Assembly: GCA_022819585.1 (NCBI GenBank)
Contig: JAJEGY010000009.1
Location: 62,001-126,000 of the forward strand
DNA length: 64,000 bases
DNA from: Dehalococcoidia bacterium
Lineage (GTDB): Bacteria > Chloroflexota > Dehalococcoidia > Lucifugimonadales > Lucifugimonadaceae
Reading direction: 5' to 3'
In this document: piece by piece, positions 8,211 to 17,627 of the stretch
Numbering within the stretch: the first letter of the stretch is position 1
Layout of the letters: every line of letters starts with the position of its first letter
Translations under genes and position numbers: made by a program
Notes under the pieces: model-generated
What the model was told of the DNA's origin: nothing
Seen by the model: the letters and a program-made list of their open reading frames with translations, nothing else
Database searches by the model: none

Positions 8211-9086
8211 ATGCAAAAACGAACCTTAGGACGAACCGGTCACCAAAGCACCGTGGTCACGTTCGGCACTTACGCCGTCGGTTACGTCGAACAAGACAAA
8301 GCGGACCGTGCCATCCAACTGGTGCTCGACCATAACGTGAACCATTTCGACATCGCGCCGACCTACGGCCACGCCATGGAACGCGTCGCTCCTTGGATGC
8401 CTGAAATTCGAGATCGCATCTTCTTGGGTGCCAAGACGGCGGTGAGAGACCGCGAAGGCGCATGGCGAGACGTCGAAAGCATCTTGAAGAGAATGAATGT
8501 CGAGGATTTCGACCTGTTCCAGCTCCATTCCGTCGGCACAATGGAGCAATTGGATCTGGCGGCCGCACCGGGCGGTTCTCTGGAAACCCTCGTCGAGATG
8601 CGGGAACAAGGCATGACAAAGTGGCTCGGAATCACGGGGCATGGACCGCATGCCCCCGCGACGATCCTCGAGGCGTTGAATCGCTTCGACTTTGACACGA
8701 TCATGTTCCCGTTGAATCCTGCGGCGGCAAGAGATGCGGCGTATCGCGAGGTAACGACCCGCCTTCTTGCGGAGTGTGAAGAGCGCGATATCGGCGTGCA
8801 GACGATAAAGATGATCGCGCGCGGCGGTTGGGGCGACGGCGAAAAGCAGATGAACACTTGGTACGACCCGCACCGTGAGCAGTCAGATATCGACGCTTCG
8901 CTGTGGTGGGTGCTTTCTCATGCCGTGCACACGGCGCCGAGTTGCGGTGAGATCAGCCTGTTGCCGAAGGTCTTGGACGCTGCGGAACGTTTCGCACCTC
9001 TATCTGGAGAGCAGATGCGAATTGTTGAGGAGTCGCAACGTCCTCCCCTGCCCTTACCCGATCTGGCTATACCAGCAGCGGCTTAA
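8211..9086 (+). CDS. Aldo/keto reductase
   Basis: NAD(P)H-dependent oxidoreductase with a TIM-barrel fold, substrate unknown. 291 residues. The catalytic tetrad is visible: Asp47 (HFDIAPTYG), Tyr52, Lys75 (LGAKTA) and His106 (LFQLHS). It belongs to the shorter bacterial subgroup with a degenerate C-terminal cofactor region, and the C-terminal 20 residues are Pro-rich. It is a single gene between the DUF3574 remnant and an AI-2E permease, with no obvious operon partner. Confidence 0.9.
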   Translation: MQKRTLGRTGHQSTVVTFGTYAVGYVEQDKADRAIQLVLDHNVNHFDIAPTYGHAMERVAPWMPEIRDRIFLGAKTAVRDREGAWRDVESILKRMNVEDFDLFQLHSVGTMEQLDLAAAPGGSLETLVEMREQGMTKWLGITGHGPHAPATILEALNRFDFDTIMFPLNPAAARDAAYREVTTRLLAECEERDIGVQTIKMIARGGWGDGEKQMNTWYDPHREQSDIDASLWWVLSHAVHTAPSCGEISLLPKVLDAAERFAPLSGEQMRIVEESQRPPLPLPDLAIPAAA

Positions 9087-9132
9087 GGCAACTTTTGCAT
9101 CCCAAGTCCGATAATCAACTCTGATCCGAGTC

Positions 9133-10290
9133 TTGCCATTGAACCAAGAACTAAAGCGCAAGCGCTTTCTCATGCTGAGCGCGGTTGCTGTTTTCGTGGT
9201 GGCGCTCTTAGTGCTTTACGTGTTGAGGACAACGTTGATCACGGTGCTCTTCAGCGCGTTGATCGCGTATGTTTTGATTCCATTGACGACCTTGATCGTT
9301 AGGCCGATGCCGTGGCGCGAAAGTCGTCCGGGGCTGAGTCGCGGGATCGCCGTAGGTTTGATATTCGCGGTATCGGTTGGAATATTCATCGGTTCGATGG
9401 CGATTGTGATTCCACCAACAATCGAACAAGGTGAAAAGTTCATCGAAGAATTTCCGACTTTCTTCAACGCGGCCCGCGGGACGATTGAAGAGTGGATTGG
9501 GGACCATCGAGAGCTGGTTTCAGATGACTTGCGAGCGCAGATCGAGGAGATTCTGGCAAACATGGGCAGGATCGTTGTGGAAGCGGCATGGGGTGTTCTT
9601 CCGAGGACGCTCGGGATTATTTCGAGCACCTTTGCGTTGGTCATCGGATTTGCGACGATGCCGTTATTGATCTTCTACATGGCGAAGGATTCCAGACAGA
9701 TCGGCTCTGCTCTCCCCGCGCCATTTCCGAAGGCTATGAGGACATATCTCGTAGACCTAGCCAAGATAGCTGATCGAACCATCGGCGGTTACTTGCGTGG
9801 ACAACTCATCTTGGCGTTGACAATCGGTATAGCCGTAACCGTCGGGTTGCTGGCTATGGGTGTGCCGTTCGCATTCTTGCTCGGGGTCGTAGCTGCGTTA
9901 ACCGCCTTGATCCCGATCGTCGGTCCGTTCATCGGAGCTGCGGCAGCGATATTGGTGACTTTGGCGACAGCACCTGAAAAGCTGCTTTGGGTTGCGGGTC
10001 TCTATTTGTTCGTGCAGTTAGTTGAAAACACGTTTCTCGCGCCGCGAGTGCAGGCGAACGTTCTGAATCTTCATCCCATTGTCGTGATACTCGTGATCAT
10101 TCTCGGCGGTCATTTCTTTGGGATTTGGGGAATAGTATTCGGGGCGCCACTGGTTTCGATGGGCAAGGATGTCGTTCGCTACTTGGCAGACGAATGGGAC
10201 CGACCGCCGAACATCTTGAACCCGACCGATGGCGCTGAAGAAAACACGTCTGATATAGAGTCGCAATTCGATTCCGAGGCAATTGAGTGA
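9133..10290 (+). CDS. AI-2E family transporter (PF01594-type permease)
   Basis: Polytopic membrane protein of 385 residues in the TqsA/YdiK/PerM family. Members have been linked to autoinducer-2 export or to cation/proton antiport, so the substrate cannot be assigned. A hydrophobic pair lies at the N-terminus (from residue 14), there is a long soluble segment around residues 95-150 (IEQGEKFIEEFPTFF), then several more membrane segments including the conserved GxxxA-rich ALIPIVGPFIGA block and NTFLAPRVQ...LHPIVVIL near the end. The start is TTG at 9133; an ATG at residue 14 would cut into the first helix. Confidence 0.88.
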   Translation: MPLNQELKRKRFLMLSAVAVFVVALLVLYVLRTTLITVLFSALIAYVLIPLTTLIVRPMPWRESRPGLSRGIAVGLIFAVSVGIFIGSMAIVIPPTIEQGEKFIEEFPTFFNAARGTIEEWIGDHRELVSDDLRAQIEEILANMGRIVVEAAWGVLPRTLGIISSTFALVIGFATMPLLIFYMAKDSRQIGSALPAPFPKAMRTYLVDLAKIADRTIGGYLRGQLILALTIGIAVTVGLLAMGVPFAFLLGVVAALTALIPIVGPFIGAAAAILVTLATAPEKLLWVAGLYLFVQLVENTFLAPRVQANVLNLHPIVVILVIILGGHFFGIWGIVFGAPLVSMGKDVVRYLADEWDRPPNILNPTDGAEENTSDIESQFDSEAIE

Positions 10291-10518
10291 CGGGGCCAAC
10301 CCAGTGCAACATCTTCTCCTCAAAATCATCGTGACCGCCGTCATATCAACGACGTTGTTGAGTTGCCAGCTGTATATCCAGTAGAGTTACTTCGAAATCC
10401 CGCTGATCAATCGCGGCTTTGTCTCAGCGAACCTTGACTCACTTAGAAGCGTAAAGATGAACGCGTGGGACAGCGAACTTTGGAACATCGCCGAGTGGCA
10501 TCGCTGAGCGAAACTGGC
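10291..10518. other. Intergenic region, nothing recognised
   Basis: 228 bp between the convergent AI-2E permease and enolase-superfamily genes. I see no ORF of note, no convincing stem-loop with a T-run and no repeat. Confidence 0.5.
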
Positions 10519-11691
10519 TCAATCAACCACAACGGTATCCAACCGATACTGTTCCAATCCGTCCCAGTCGTACTCGACTCCTAGTCCTGGACCCTCGGGC
10601 ACTGACACGTTCCCATCCTTGTCAATTGAGTCGATCTGGTCGGCGTAGTCGGATCTGTAGAGGCTAGGTCCGGTCTCCACGATCTTGGGATGGACGAGGC
10701 CAATCTCGTTGAAGTTGGAGTTGCGGATGGCGGCCATGCAGTGGCGATGCGGCGGGCTCGAGATATGGAGTTCAAGGTCCTGGCCGAATCCCTCTGCGGC
10801 GTGGGCGATCTTCATCACTCCGGTTATTCCGCCGTCGTATTCAACGTCTGCACGCCAGAAATCGGTCGCTTCGGCGATTGCCATATCGGTGTGCGCCTCG
10901 ACCATGTGCAGATGCTCGCCTTGAAGCAACGGCGTTTTGATCATCTTTTTGAGCTGCTTGTGCGCATAAAGCGAAACGCCACCATCCCGCATCGGGTCCT
11001 CGTACCAGAAATAGTCGTATTCGTCGCAAGCTCTGCCCACCGCGAGCGTGTCTGCGAAGGTGTCGTAGACGCAACACGGGTCGGTCATCAAGGCCATCTT
11101 GCCGCCCACTCTCTCCCCTACCGCAAGCACCGTCGCAATCTCCCGGTCGATGTCGACCTCTCCCCACGAATGAATCTTGAAACCCGGATAGCCCATCTCC
11201 AAACACTGTTCGGCGAAATCGGCATACGCGTCGGGGCTGCTCAACCCGTCCGGTTCGCGATCGGCGTGATACGTGCTGGCGTAGCACGGCAGCTTCTTAC
11301 GATGACCACCGAGTAATTGATAGATCGGCGCGTTGTGGAATTTTCCGGCAAGATCCCACAGCGTAATATCAATCGGACCGACACCCATCCTGTCGTTTTT
11401 TCTCAGGATCGATTTTGCTTGGTTGTAAAACCGCTCGCGCTCCAAAGCGCTTTTGCCGATCAGAAAGTTGACGAACATCAACATCTGCTCATACGCGGCC
11501 GGTGCACCGCTCATATACTCGCCGATCACTCCGATGTCGGTGTAGATCTTGATGCCTACTCTTGATCGCACACCGTTAGCGCCGGGCTGGTAAAACTGCC
11601 CCATGGCGAAGCCGACGTCGGTAGCCAAGTCGAACGTGGGTATGCGGTACCTCGATAGTTCGATCCGGGTGATTATTGGCGCGTTGCCCAT
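10519..11691 (-). CDS. Enolase-superfamily enzyme (mandelate racemase/muconate lactonizing type)
   Basis: Probably a sugar-acid dehydratase or epimerase; substrate unassigned. 390 residues: N-terminal capping domain, then a (beta/alpha)7 barrel. Visible landmarks are the GPIDITLWDLAGK block, the KxH motif in GFKIHSWGE where mandelate racemase has KxK, metal-ligand candidates Asp in MTDPCC, Glu in WYEDPM and Glu in LQGEH, and a late His in HISSPPHRHC that may be the second general base. Paralogue-rich enolase-superfamily repertoires are a known hallmark of SAR202 Chloroflexota, which supports the taxonomic guess. Confidence 0.85.
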   Translation of the reverse strand: MGNAPIITRIELSRYRIPTFDLATDVGFAMGQFYQPGANGVRSRVGIKIYTDIGVIGEYMSGAPAAYEQMLMFVNFLIGKSALERERFYNQAKSILRKNDRMGVGPIDITLWDLAGKFHNAPIYQLLGGHRKKLPCYASTYHADREPDGLSSPDAYADFAEQCLEMGYPGFKIHSWGEVDIDREIATVLAVGERVGGKMALMTDPCCVYDTFADTLAVGRACDEYDYFWYEDPMRDGGVSLYAHKQLKKMIKTPLLQGEHLHMVEAHTDMAIAEATDFWRADVEYDGGITGVMKIAHAAEGFGQDLELHISSPPHRHCMAAIRNSNFNEIGLVHPKIVETGPSLYRSDYADQIDSIDKDGNVSVPEGPGLGVEYDWDGLEQYRLDTVVVD

Positions 11692-11919
11692 GATTGTGCT
11701 CCCGATCTAATGGCTTGGGACTGATGCCCACAGGTTATCGCAGGCAACCGCGCCGAAATTTCCCCGCGTACCTGTGAATTAAGGCAAATGAAAACTCTTT
11801 TGGAGAGCCTTGCCGGACCAGGAAAAGCCCAAATCTACGAACTGCCTCGATGAAAAGTCACATGACGCGCACGCGTATTCGATGCAGCGACCATAGAGCC
11901 TTCCGGCCCTTTTCAACGT

Positions 11920-12654
11920 TTAGTGTTCGGGAGTTACACCGATTTGGAGGCCGAAGCGTTCCTGATAGACCCCGATCCCTATAACTATCCACCAGACCAA
12001 GTAGAGCAACGACAAAGCAGTGAAAATCGGCCCCAAGGTATTGATGAGTTCGTGGAAAGGCTCCGTCAGGGCAAAGCCGATCAATGAGACGATCGCACCG
12101 ATGCCAACAATCAGCGCCAAAATCCTGTACCCGCCCGGCTGGAACTTCCTAGCCAACGCGAATCCAAGCACCAAATATCCCAGCAGGCCTGCAACCGAAG
12201 CCATCGCCCGTGCGGCCCCAGCAACCGACTGCATGTGTACGCCTATGGTTCTAAGGGAGTCCGACTGATCTGGACCGGCACCGGCACCAATGCCGTGTTC
12301 AACCACGTGCGAAGTCGCGTAAGTAAATGCATGGGCCATCAACAAAGAGATCACGGCCAACATCACACCCGCCAATCCGAACTTCACGAACGTGTCCAAA
12401 GCACACTTGCTCTGCGCGGTCTGCCACATCACAATCAGTCCCCATAGCAATATCAACGACGCCACAGCGCCCAGCATTGCCGAGAAACCCGCTAACAGCG
12501 GAGCATCGGCAATTGCGTCGACATACCCGTAAAGATCTGATGCGTCAGCCCCGTCAACCACGATTCCGGGTGACATAAATGTCGAAATGATGTAAAGCGC
12601 CGCACCGATTATCAGCGCCAAACCACCCACCCTAGGCACAGTGATCATTGCCAT
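11920..12654 (-). CDS. Hypothetical polytopic membrane protein (DUF4386-like)
   Basis: 244 residues with about six hydrophobic segments: residues 7-30, 55-78, 88-112, 140-165, 175-198 and 205-232. The opening VGGLALIIGAALYIISTF recalls DUF4386-type proteins, but I am not sure of the family. No enzymatic motif is visible. A good Shine-Dalgarno (GGAGAAAAAG) precedes the ATG at 12654. It is a single gene, convergent to none. Confidence 0.7.
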   Translation of the reverse strand: MAMITVPRVGGLALIIGAALYIISTFMSPGIVVDGADASDLYGYVDAIADAPLLAGFSAMLGAVASLILLWGLIVMWQTAQSKCALDTFVKFGLAGVMLAVISLLMAHAFTYATSHVVEHGIGAGAGPDQSDSLRTIGVHMQSVAGAARAMASVAGLLGYLVLGFALARKFQPGGYRILALIVGIGAIVSLIGFALTEPFHELINTLGPIFTALSLLYLVWWIVIGIGVYQERFGLQIGVTPEH

Positions 12655-12832
12655 CGCTTTTTCTCCAGATGGTTCCGATTCGATCGCCGTTTAGCGTGCC
12701 TGAAATTGTACCACGTTTCGCTGAATGGTTTTGAACTGATCCGCTGCGAGTTGTTTCGAGGTCAATTGAGATATCAATGAAAGCGTCTCTGCAAAATTCC
12801 TTGCGTGAAGCTTTTTTGGACGAGACATTCAT

Positions 12833-13525
12833 TCATGTGTTTGTGAACAGAGTTAACTGAGGCTCTATCAGATAAGGCCCATCGTTCCGCGTCGAACCCA
12901 CCGCCGGGTTCGCCTCACGCGCTTCCATCATGGGCCACTCCCGCGGTTTGCATGCTTCTATCAATGCATCCCGGTCAGCAGAATCGTCCAACCAGATCTC
13001 AGCCCAGTCTCGGTCCACAATCACCGGCATACGGTTGTGGATTCGATCCATCAGAGAGTTGGAAGCGGTCGTCAAGATCGCACACGACTCAACCGGCCCA
13101 TTTGGACTGAGCCAAACGCTCCAGATCCCCGCAAGCGTGATCACCCTGGAATCGACTGCGCGTATCCACCACGGCTTCTTCTTATCCGACGAACCAGAAC
13201 TCCACTCGAAGAATCCATTAGCCGGTATCAAACACCGCCTGCTCGCAAACGAATCTTGAAACATCGGACGCTCCGCCACCGTCTCGGATCTAGCGTTAAA
13301 CATCGGACGTTTGAAAGCGTTCTCTTGCTTGGCCCATCGGGGTATCAATCCCCAACGCATCATTGAGCCGACGCGCCTATCATCTGTGTCTGTGATCACC
13401 AAAACATCCGAAGTGGGCGCGATGTTCCATCGCGGTTCGTAACCATCCGCCGTCATGCCAATCTCAAAGCCAAGAAGCTCAGCCAACTCCGATAGATCTG
13501 TGAACAACCCGAAACGGCCACACAT
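12833..13525 (-). CDS. SOS response-associated peptidase / abasic-site crosslinker (SRAP, YedK/HMCES family)
   Basis: Forms a thiazolidine crosslink to abasic sites in single-stranded DNA and so protects replication forks. 230 residues starting MCGRFG, where Cys2 becomes the catalytic N-terminal residue after Met removal. Other conserved parts present: WNIAPTS, RWGLIP, NARSETV, the Glu in GFFEW and the His in HNRMPVI. A full-length, apparently active copy. It is divergent from the epimerase at 13652 and not clustered with other SOS genes. Confidence 0.95.
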   Translation of the reverse strand: MCGRFGLFTDLSELAELLGFEIGMTADGYEPRWNIAPTSDVLVITDTDDRRVGSMMRWGLIPRWAKQENAFKRPMFNARSETVAERPMFQDSFASRRCLIPANGFFEWSSGSSDKKKPWWIRAVDSRVITLAGIWSVWLSPNGPVESCAILTTASNSLMDRIHNRMPVIVDRDWAEIWLDDSADRDALIEACKPREWPMMEAREANPAVGSTRNDGPYLIEPQLTLFTNT

Positions 13526-13651
13526 TGCGAATCAACCTTCTCTCGATCTCTTCCGTACGCCCTGCCCCAAACGGTTACAGAGTAGCATCCCTTGACATCC
13601 ACGCGATATCATCATCCGAGAACGTAAAACTGGACTGAAACGCTACTGCCC

Positions 13652-14329
13652 ATGAACCTGCTAATCAACGGATCACCCACTGAAACAGGAAGGGCCGTAC
13701 TCGCGCAACTTGCCGAATCAGGGCACCAACTGCGCTTGACGGCGATGGCCCCCTACGAGCCACAAGACGTAGTCGTATGCGCCTTGGAACACGACGACGC
13801 CACCGACGAACTCGTATCGGGAATCGACGCAATTATCAATGTCGGTTACCAAGACGAGGTCGAGATGCCCCCCACGTTTCACCTCGACTACTACACGCGC
13901 CGCACCTACAACCTCTTCTGGGCAGCGACCAATGCTGGCGTCAAGCGCGTCATCAATCTGAGCACACTCCGTCTGATGGCCGAATATGAAGAGAACCTGG
14001 TAGTGACCGAAAACTGGCGCAGCAAGCCATTGGCCAGCGATATCAACCTCCTCTGCGCCCATCTCGTCGAGATCATCTGCAAAGAGTTCGCACGAGATCG
14101 CAAATTCGAGGTCGCAAATCTGCGACTTGGTTGGCCGTTGATCGAAGGGGGGAGTGACTCTCTTGGTGCTAATGCAGGCGACTCAGCATTGTGTTCGGAA
14201 GATTTGGGGCGCGCCGTGCTCTCAGCCCTCGGAGCCGACCTTGAACAGTGGCAAGACATCCACATCCAATCGGACGTCCCTAACCAGCGCTATACGACGG
14301 CGAAGGCTGCCGAACTGCTGGGCTTCTAA
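13652..14329 (+). CDS. NAD-dependent epimerase/dehydratase-like protein
   Basis: 225 residues with an extended-SDR fold. It shows an N-terminal beta strand (MNLLINGSP) with a degenerate Gly motif (GSPTETG instead of GGxGxxG), a mid-region GVKRVINLSTLRL typical of the family, and HIQSDVPNQRYTTAKAAELLGF at the C-terminus. The usual YxxxK catalytic pair is not apparent, so it may bind NAD(P) without classical SDR catalysis. It is followed 29 bp later by a second epimerase on the same strand, so the two probably act together. Confidence 0.75.
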   Translation: MNLLINGSPTETGRAVLAQLAESGHQLRLTAMAPYEPQDVVVCALEHDDATDELVSGIDAIINVGYQDEVEMPPTFHLDYYTRRTYNLFWAATNAGVKRVINLSTLRLMAEYEENLVVTENWRSKPLASDINLLCAHLVEIICKEFARDRKFEVANLRLGWPLIEGGSDSLGANAGDSALCSEDLGRAVLSALGADLEQWQDIHIQSDVPNQRYTTAKAAELLGF

Positions 14330-14358
14330 CCCAAGCTTCGAATCGAAGGAAACATCAA

Positions 14359-15153
14359 ATGAAAGTTCTCATACTAGGCGGATGCGGAATGTTGGGACCT
14401 TGGGTCGTCAAGGCGCTGAAACACCGGCACGACATCATCCTCACTGACATCAATCCCCCGAGCGACGGGTTCAAAGGCGACTTCCGCCAAATCAGTTCTG
14501 ACGACATCGACGCAGTCGTCGCGGCGGCAGAAGGTTGCGACGCGATCATCAACCTTTCCGTTCTCCGAGAAGACCGTAAATTAGCGTTCGACGTCAGCAC
14601 TCGCGGCAACTACAACATGATGATCGCGGCCGTCGAACACAACATCGAAAGGGTAATCAACACCGGCCCGCACTTCCAACTCGTCGGGGAGACATACGAG
14701 AACTGGGATTTCGACCTCAACCCCGACATGCCGCCTCAGTTCGGAACTCGCCTTTACGCCCACAGCAAAGGCTTGGGACAAGAGATCTGCCGCGTCTTCA
14801 GCGAGCAGTACGGCATCTACGTCATAACGATGCTCTACTACAACATGCGCCACACCTGGAACTGGGGCCTCGGCCGCGGCATCCCCGAAGCAGATCACCA
14901 CGAAGACATGACTCCATTCACTACCGCTTGGACCGACTGTGGCACCGCCATCCGAGCCGCGCTGGAAGTGCCATTGGAACGTCTGCCCTCTCGTTGCGAA
15001 AACTTCTTCACATTCCCAGACGCCGCTCCGCACCACAAATTCAACAGCGAAAAAACCCGGCGCATCCTAGGTTGGGAACCACGATACACCCTCGAAACCC
15101 TCTGGAACAAACCACCGATGACGCCTCCCGACCACCTGCACGGCGCTTGGTGA
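14359..15153 (+). CDS. NAD-dependent epimerase/dehydratase family protein
   Basis: 264 residues, extended SDR. The dinucleotide loop GGCGMLG (residues 7-13) and acidic ILTDIN are clear, and YAHSK gives the YxxxK catalytic pair. Near the end, FNSEKTRRILGWEPRYTL matches the C-terminal helix of sugar-nucleotide epimerase-like proteins. The preceding AAGGAAAC serves as a ribosome site. It pairs with the gene at 13652. Substrate unknown. Confidence 0.85.
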   Translation: MKVLILGGCGMLGPWVVKALKHRHDIILTDINPPSDGFKGDFRQISSDDIDAVVAAAEGCDAIINLSVLREDRKLAFDVSTRGNYNMMIAAVEHNIERVINTGPHFQLVGETYENWDFDLNPDMPPQFGTRLYAHSKGLGQEICRVFSEQYGIYVITMLYYNMRHTWNWGLGRGIPEADHHEDMTPFTTAWTDCGTAIRAALEVPLERLPSRCENFFTFPDAAPHHKFNSEKTRRILGWEPRYTLETLWNKPPMTPPDHLHGAW

Positions 15154-15194
15154 ACATTCCACCGATCGTCCGCATCTAAACGGACTAGAATCGA

Positions 15195-15476
15195 TTGAAC
15201 ACTAACCTTGGTCGGAACCAACCCGACAACGATCGCAGACGGTCTGAACGTCCCGTTCGCCCATTCCGCGTCTACCACTCCCAATTCAGCTTCGGAGCGA
15301 ACAGAAACTATCGTATGGCAAGACTCGGATGTGGAATGATCTTTCTCGGCCTTGGGGTGTGGATACTCCTTTGGGCCCTTGACATCATTCCGTTCTCTCC
15401 CCGCTACGTTTGGATCCCGATCGCAGTAGTTCTCGCAGCCGTCGGCGTACGTTTGCTGCTCGTCGACCGGAAGTGA
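15195..15476 (+). CDS. Small membrane protein, two TM segments
   Basis: 93 residues from a TTG start, with a charged N-terminal 40 residues and two hydrophobic segments (about 44-63 and 70-87), ending LLLVDRK. An alternative ATG at 15315 gives a 53-residue version containing just the membrane hairpin and also has a purine-rich stretch upstream. It resembles small LiaF-like or DUF5668-type membrane hairpins, without a firm match. Confidence 0.5.
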   Translation: MNTNLGRNQPDNDRRRSERPVRPFRVYHSQFSFGANRNYRMARLGCGMIFLGLGVWILLWALDIIPFSPRYVWIPIAVVLAAVGVRLLLVDRK

Positions 15477-15497
15477 CAATGCGGCGCGGCGGACGCA

Positions 15498-15881
15498 TCA
15501 CCCCATCAAATCTCCCTCTTCGCTCATCACCGCCATCAGATTGTCATCGGGATCCCTGAAAAACGCCATCCACAGCGTGTAATTCTCAGTTTGATGGATG
15601 ATGTGTGGCTCGGACTCCAACGCGACGCCCCTCGATTTCAACTCCTCGGCTGCTTCATGCGCTGATTCCACCGTGAAATAGATCACTGAAGAACCGACAT
15701 TGTCAGGGTTTTCAGGCTGCACGATATAGAGCCGCGTACCATCGCAGTCGAAGAACGCCATCCCAGGACTGCCCGGAACCTGAAACAGGAAGGGAATCTC
15801 CAGCACGTCTCGATAAAACTCGACCGCCCTGCTAACGTCAGAAACCGATATCGATATCTGTCCTACTCCATCTATCTGCAT
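15498..15881 (-). CDS. Single-domain VOC (glyoxalase/bleomycin-resistance fold) protein
   Basis: 127 residues, one vicinal-oxygen-chelate domain of two beta-alpha-beta-beta-beta modules: VGQISISVSDVSRAVEFYRDVL at the start and FFRDPDDNLMAVMSE at the end, the typical closing strand. The usual first-strand His is replaced (QISISV). A strong Shine-Dalgarno (GGAGG) precedes the ATG. It is distinct from the two-domain VOC proteins at 28-33 kb. Confidence 0.88.
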   Translation of the reverse strand: MQIDGVGQISISVSDVSRAVEFYRDVLEIPFLFQVPGSPGMAFFDCDGTRLYIVQPENPDNVGSSVIYFTVESAHEAAEELKSRGVALESEPHIIHQTENYTLWMAFFRDPDDNLMAVMSEEGDLMG

Positions 15882-15903
15882 GACAAACCTCCACTCCTTT
15901 CAG

Positions 15904-17310
15904 CTAAAGCTCCTTCATCTCCGTAATTAGGTCCTCCACCGACGCCCTGGCATCACCGAAAAGCATCATTGTGTTCTCCAGATGGAAAAGTTCATTCTCC
16001 ACGCCAGCGAATCCTGACGCCATCGACCTTTTCATTACGATCGTCGAACGCGCCTGATCCACATTCAAGATCGGCATCCCGTAGATCGGACTGCTTCGAT
16101 CCGTTCTCGCCGCCGGGTTGGTCACGTCGTTCGCGCCCACAACAACCGCCACGTCCGCACGCCTGAAATCGTCGTTGATCTCATCCAGATCCTTCAACTC
16201 GTCATACGGCACATCCGCCTCCGCAAGCAGCACATTCATATGCCCCGGCATCCGACCCGCAACTGGATGAATCGCATATCGGACCTCTGCACCGCGCTCC
16301 TTCAACATGTCTGCCAAATCCCTCACCTGATGCTGAGCCTGGGCAACAGCCAAACCGTAACCCGGAACAAATATCACTGAGTTGGCATATCCCAACACGA
16401 TCGCCGCTTCAGTGGCGTTAACCGAGCGAACAGGCCGATCAGCCGCGGATGCTCCCGGAGCTGCGACACCAGTCGAGTCTGCCACTCCAAATCCACCGAA
16501 CATCACATTCCCCAACGACCGATTCATCGCCCGCGTCATGATCCGCGTCAAAATCAACCCCGACGCGCCAACAAGCGATCCCGCAATAATCAACATCGGA
16601 TTGTCAATCACAAATCCCGTCGCAGCAGCCGCAAGCCCTGAGTAAGAGTTCAACAGCGCAATCACTACCGGCATATCCGCCCCGCCAATCGGGATCACGA
16701 TCAACACTCCGATGATCAACGCGATCACTGCCATCGCGACCAATGCCCACTCCAGCGAAGGATCGAAGATCATCAATGCCGCCATCGCCACGGCGCCAAC
16801 CCCTAAAACCACATTGACCACGTGCCGTAGCGGTATCAAGACCGGCTGCGTCGCAACGATGCCCTGCAACTTCCCAAATGCGATCAAACTGCCTGTAAGC
16901 GTCAACGACCCGATTAACACCGAGAGCGCAACCGTCACGCTTACGACCGGATCGACATCTCCGCTGTCGTTCTGATGAAGTATCTGTGCCGCCGCAACAA
17001 CCGCCGACGCCGCTCCACCAAATCCGTTGAAGATCGCCACCATCTGTGGCATCGCCGTCAATTGCACCTGTCGGGCAGCTATCGCTCCAATCAACGCACC
17101 AACCACTAACCCAATGATGATCCACTCGTAGCTCACGATATCGCGGTCAATCACTGTAAAGACAACAGCAATCAACATCCCCAAGGCAGACAATCTGTTC
17201 CCTGCCCTAGCCGTCTCAGGAGAACGCAACCACAACAACCCAGTGATGAACATGACCGAAGCCACGATATACGCAGCCAGCGTCAGGTTGTCTAATGATT
17301 CGCTATCCAT
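15904..17310 (-). CDS. pntB: NAD(P) transhydrogenase subunit beta PntB
   Basis: Membrane plus NADP-binding (dIII) subunit of the proton-translocating transhydrogenase, which uses the proton-motive force to make NADPH from NADH. 468 residues: about nine membrane helices over residues 1-265, then the soluble domain with IVLGYANSVIFVPGYGLAVAQAQH, GRMPGHMNVLLAEADVPY and VVVGANDVTNPAA, the NADP site. It starts 2 bp after pntAB and is the last gene of the three-gene operon. Confidence 0.97.
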   Translation of the reverse strand: MDSESLDNLTLAAYIVASVMFITGLLWLRSPETARAGNRLSALGMLIAVVFTVIDRDIVSYEWIIIGLVVGALIGAIAARQVQLTAMPQMVAIFNGFGGAASAVVAAAQILHQNDSGDVDPVVSVTVALSVLIGSLTLTGSLIAFGKLQGIVATQPVLIPLRHVVNVVLGVGAVAMAALMIFDPSLEWALVAMAVIALIIGVLIVIPIGGADMPVVIALLNSYSGLAAAATGFVIDNPMLIIAGSLVGASGLILTRIMTRAMNRSLGNVMFGGFGVADSTGVAAPGASAADRPVRSVNATEAAIVLGYANSVIFVPGYGLAVAQAQHQVRDLADMLKERGAEVRYAIHPVAGRMPGHMNVLLAEADVPYDELKDLDEINDDFRRADVAVVVGANDVTNPAARTDRSSPIYGMPILNVDQARSTIVMKRSMASGFAGVENELFHLENTMMLFGDARASVEDLITEMKEL

Positions 17311-17312
17311 GC

Positions 17313-17612
17313 CTAACGTCGCTCATCATCGCTGCGGTGGAACATTCGCAACATCCGATCCGTCACTAGATATCCCCCCACGACGTTGATCGTCGCCAGT
17401 GTCACAGCGACTACCCCCAATATCGCTCCCAACAGACCGCCGACCGTCCCGGCGACGATGATCGCGCCTACGATCACAATCCCCGAAATCGCATTCGACC
17501 CCGACATCAAAGGCGTATGCAACGTAGGCGGCACTCGCGTAATCGTCAGATACCCGACGAAAATCGCCAACACGAATACTGTGACGGCTACCAGCAGCTC
17601 CTCAATCGACAT
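17313..17612 (-). CDS. pntAB: NAD(P) transhydrogenase alpha subunit, membrane part PntAB
   Basis: 99 residues with three hydrophobic segments (4-24, 36-60, 62-86), corresponding to the membrane C-terminus of the long PntA of enterobacteria. Here it is a separate gene, as in the three-subunit transhydrogenases. The sequence TPLMSGSNAISGIVIVGA is the conserved helix. It lies 15 bp after pntAA and 2 bp before pntB. Confidence 0.95.
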   Translation of the reverse strand: MSIEELLVAVTVFVLAIFVGYLTITRVPPTLHTPLMSGSNAISGIVIVGAIIVAGTVGGLLGAILGVVAVTLATINVVGGYLVTDRMLRMFHRSDDERR

Positions 17613-17627
17613 GTCCGCCTCCTGAGA

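Noticed and set aside
11692-11919. Possible hidden gene or riboswitch between the enolase-superfamily gene and the membrane protein
   Set aside because: No open frame with a ribosome site and no recognisable riboswitch core were seen in these 228 bp.
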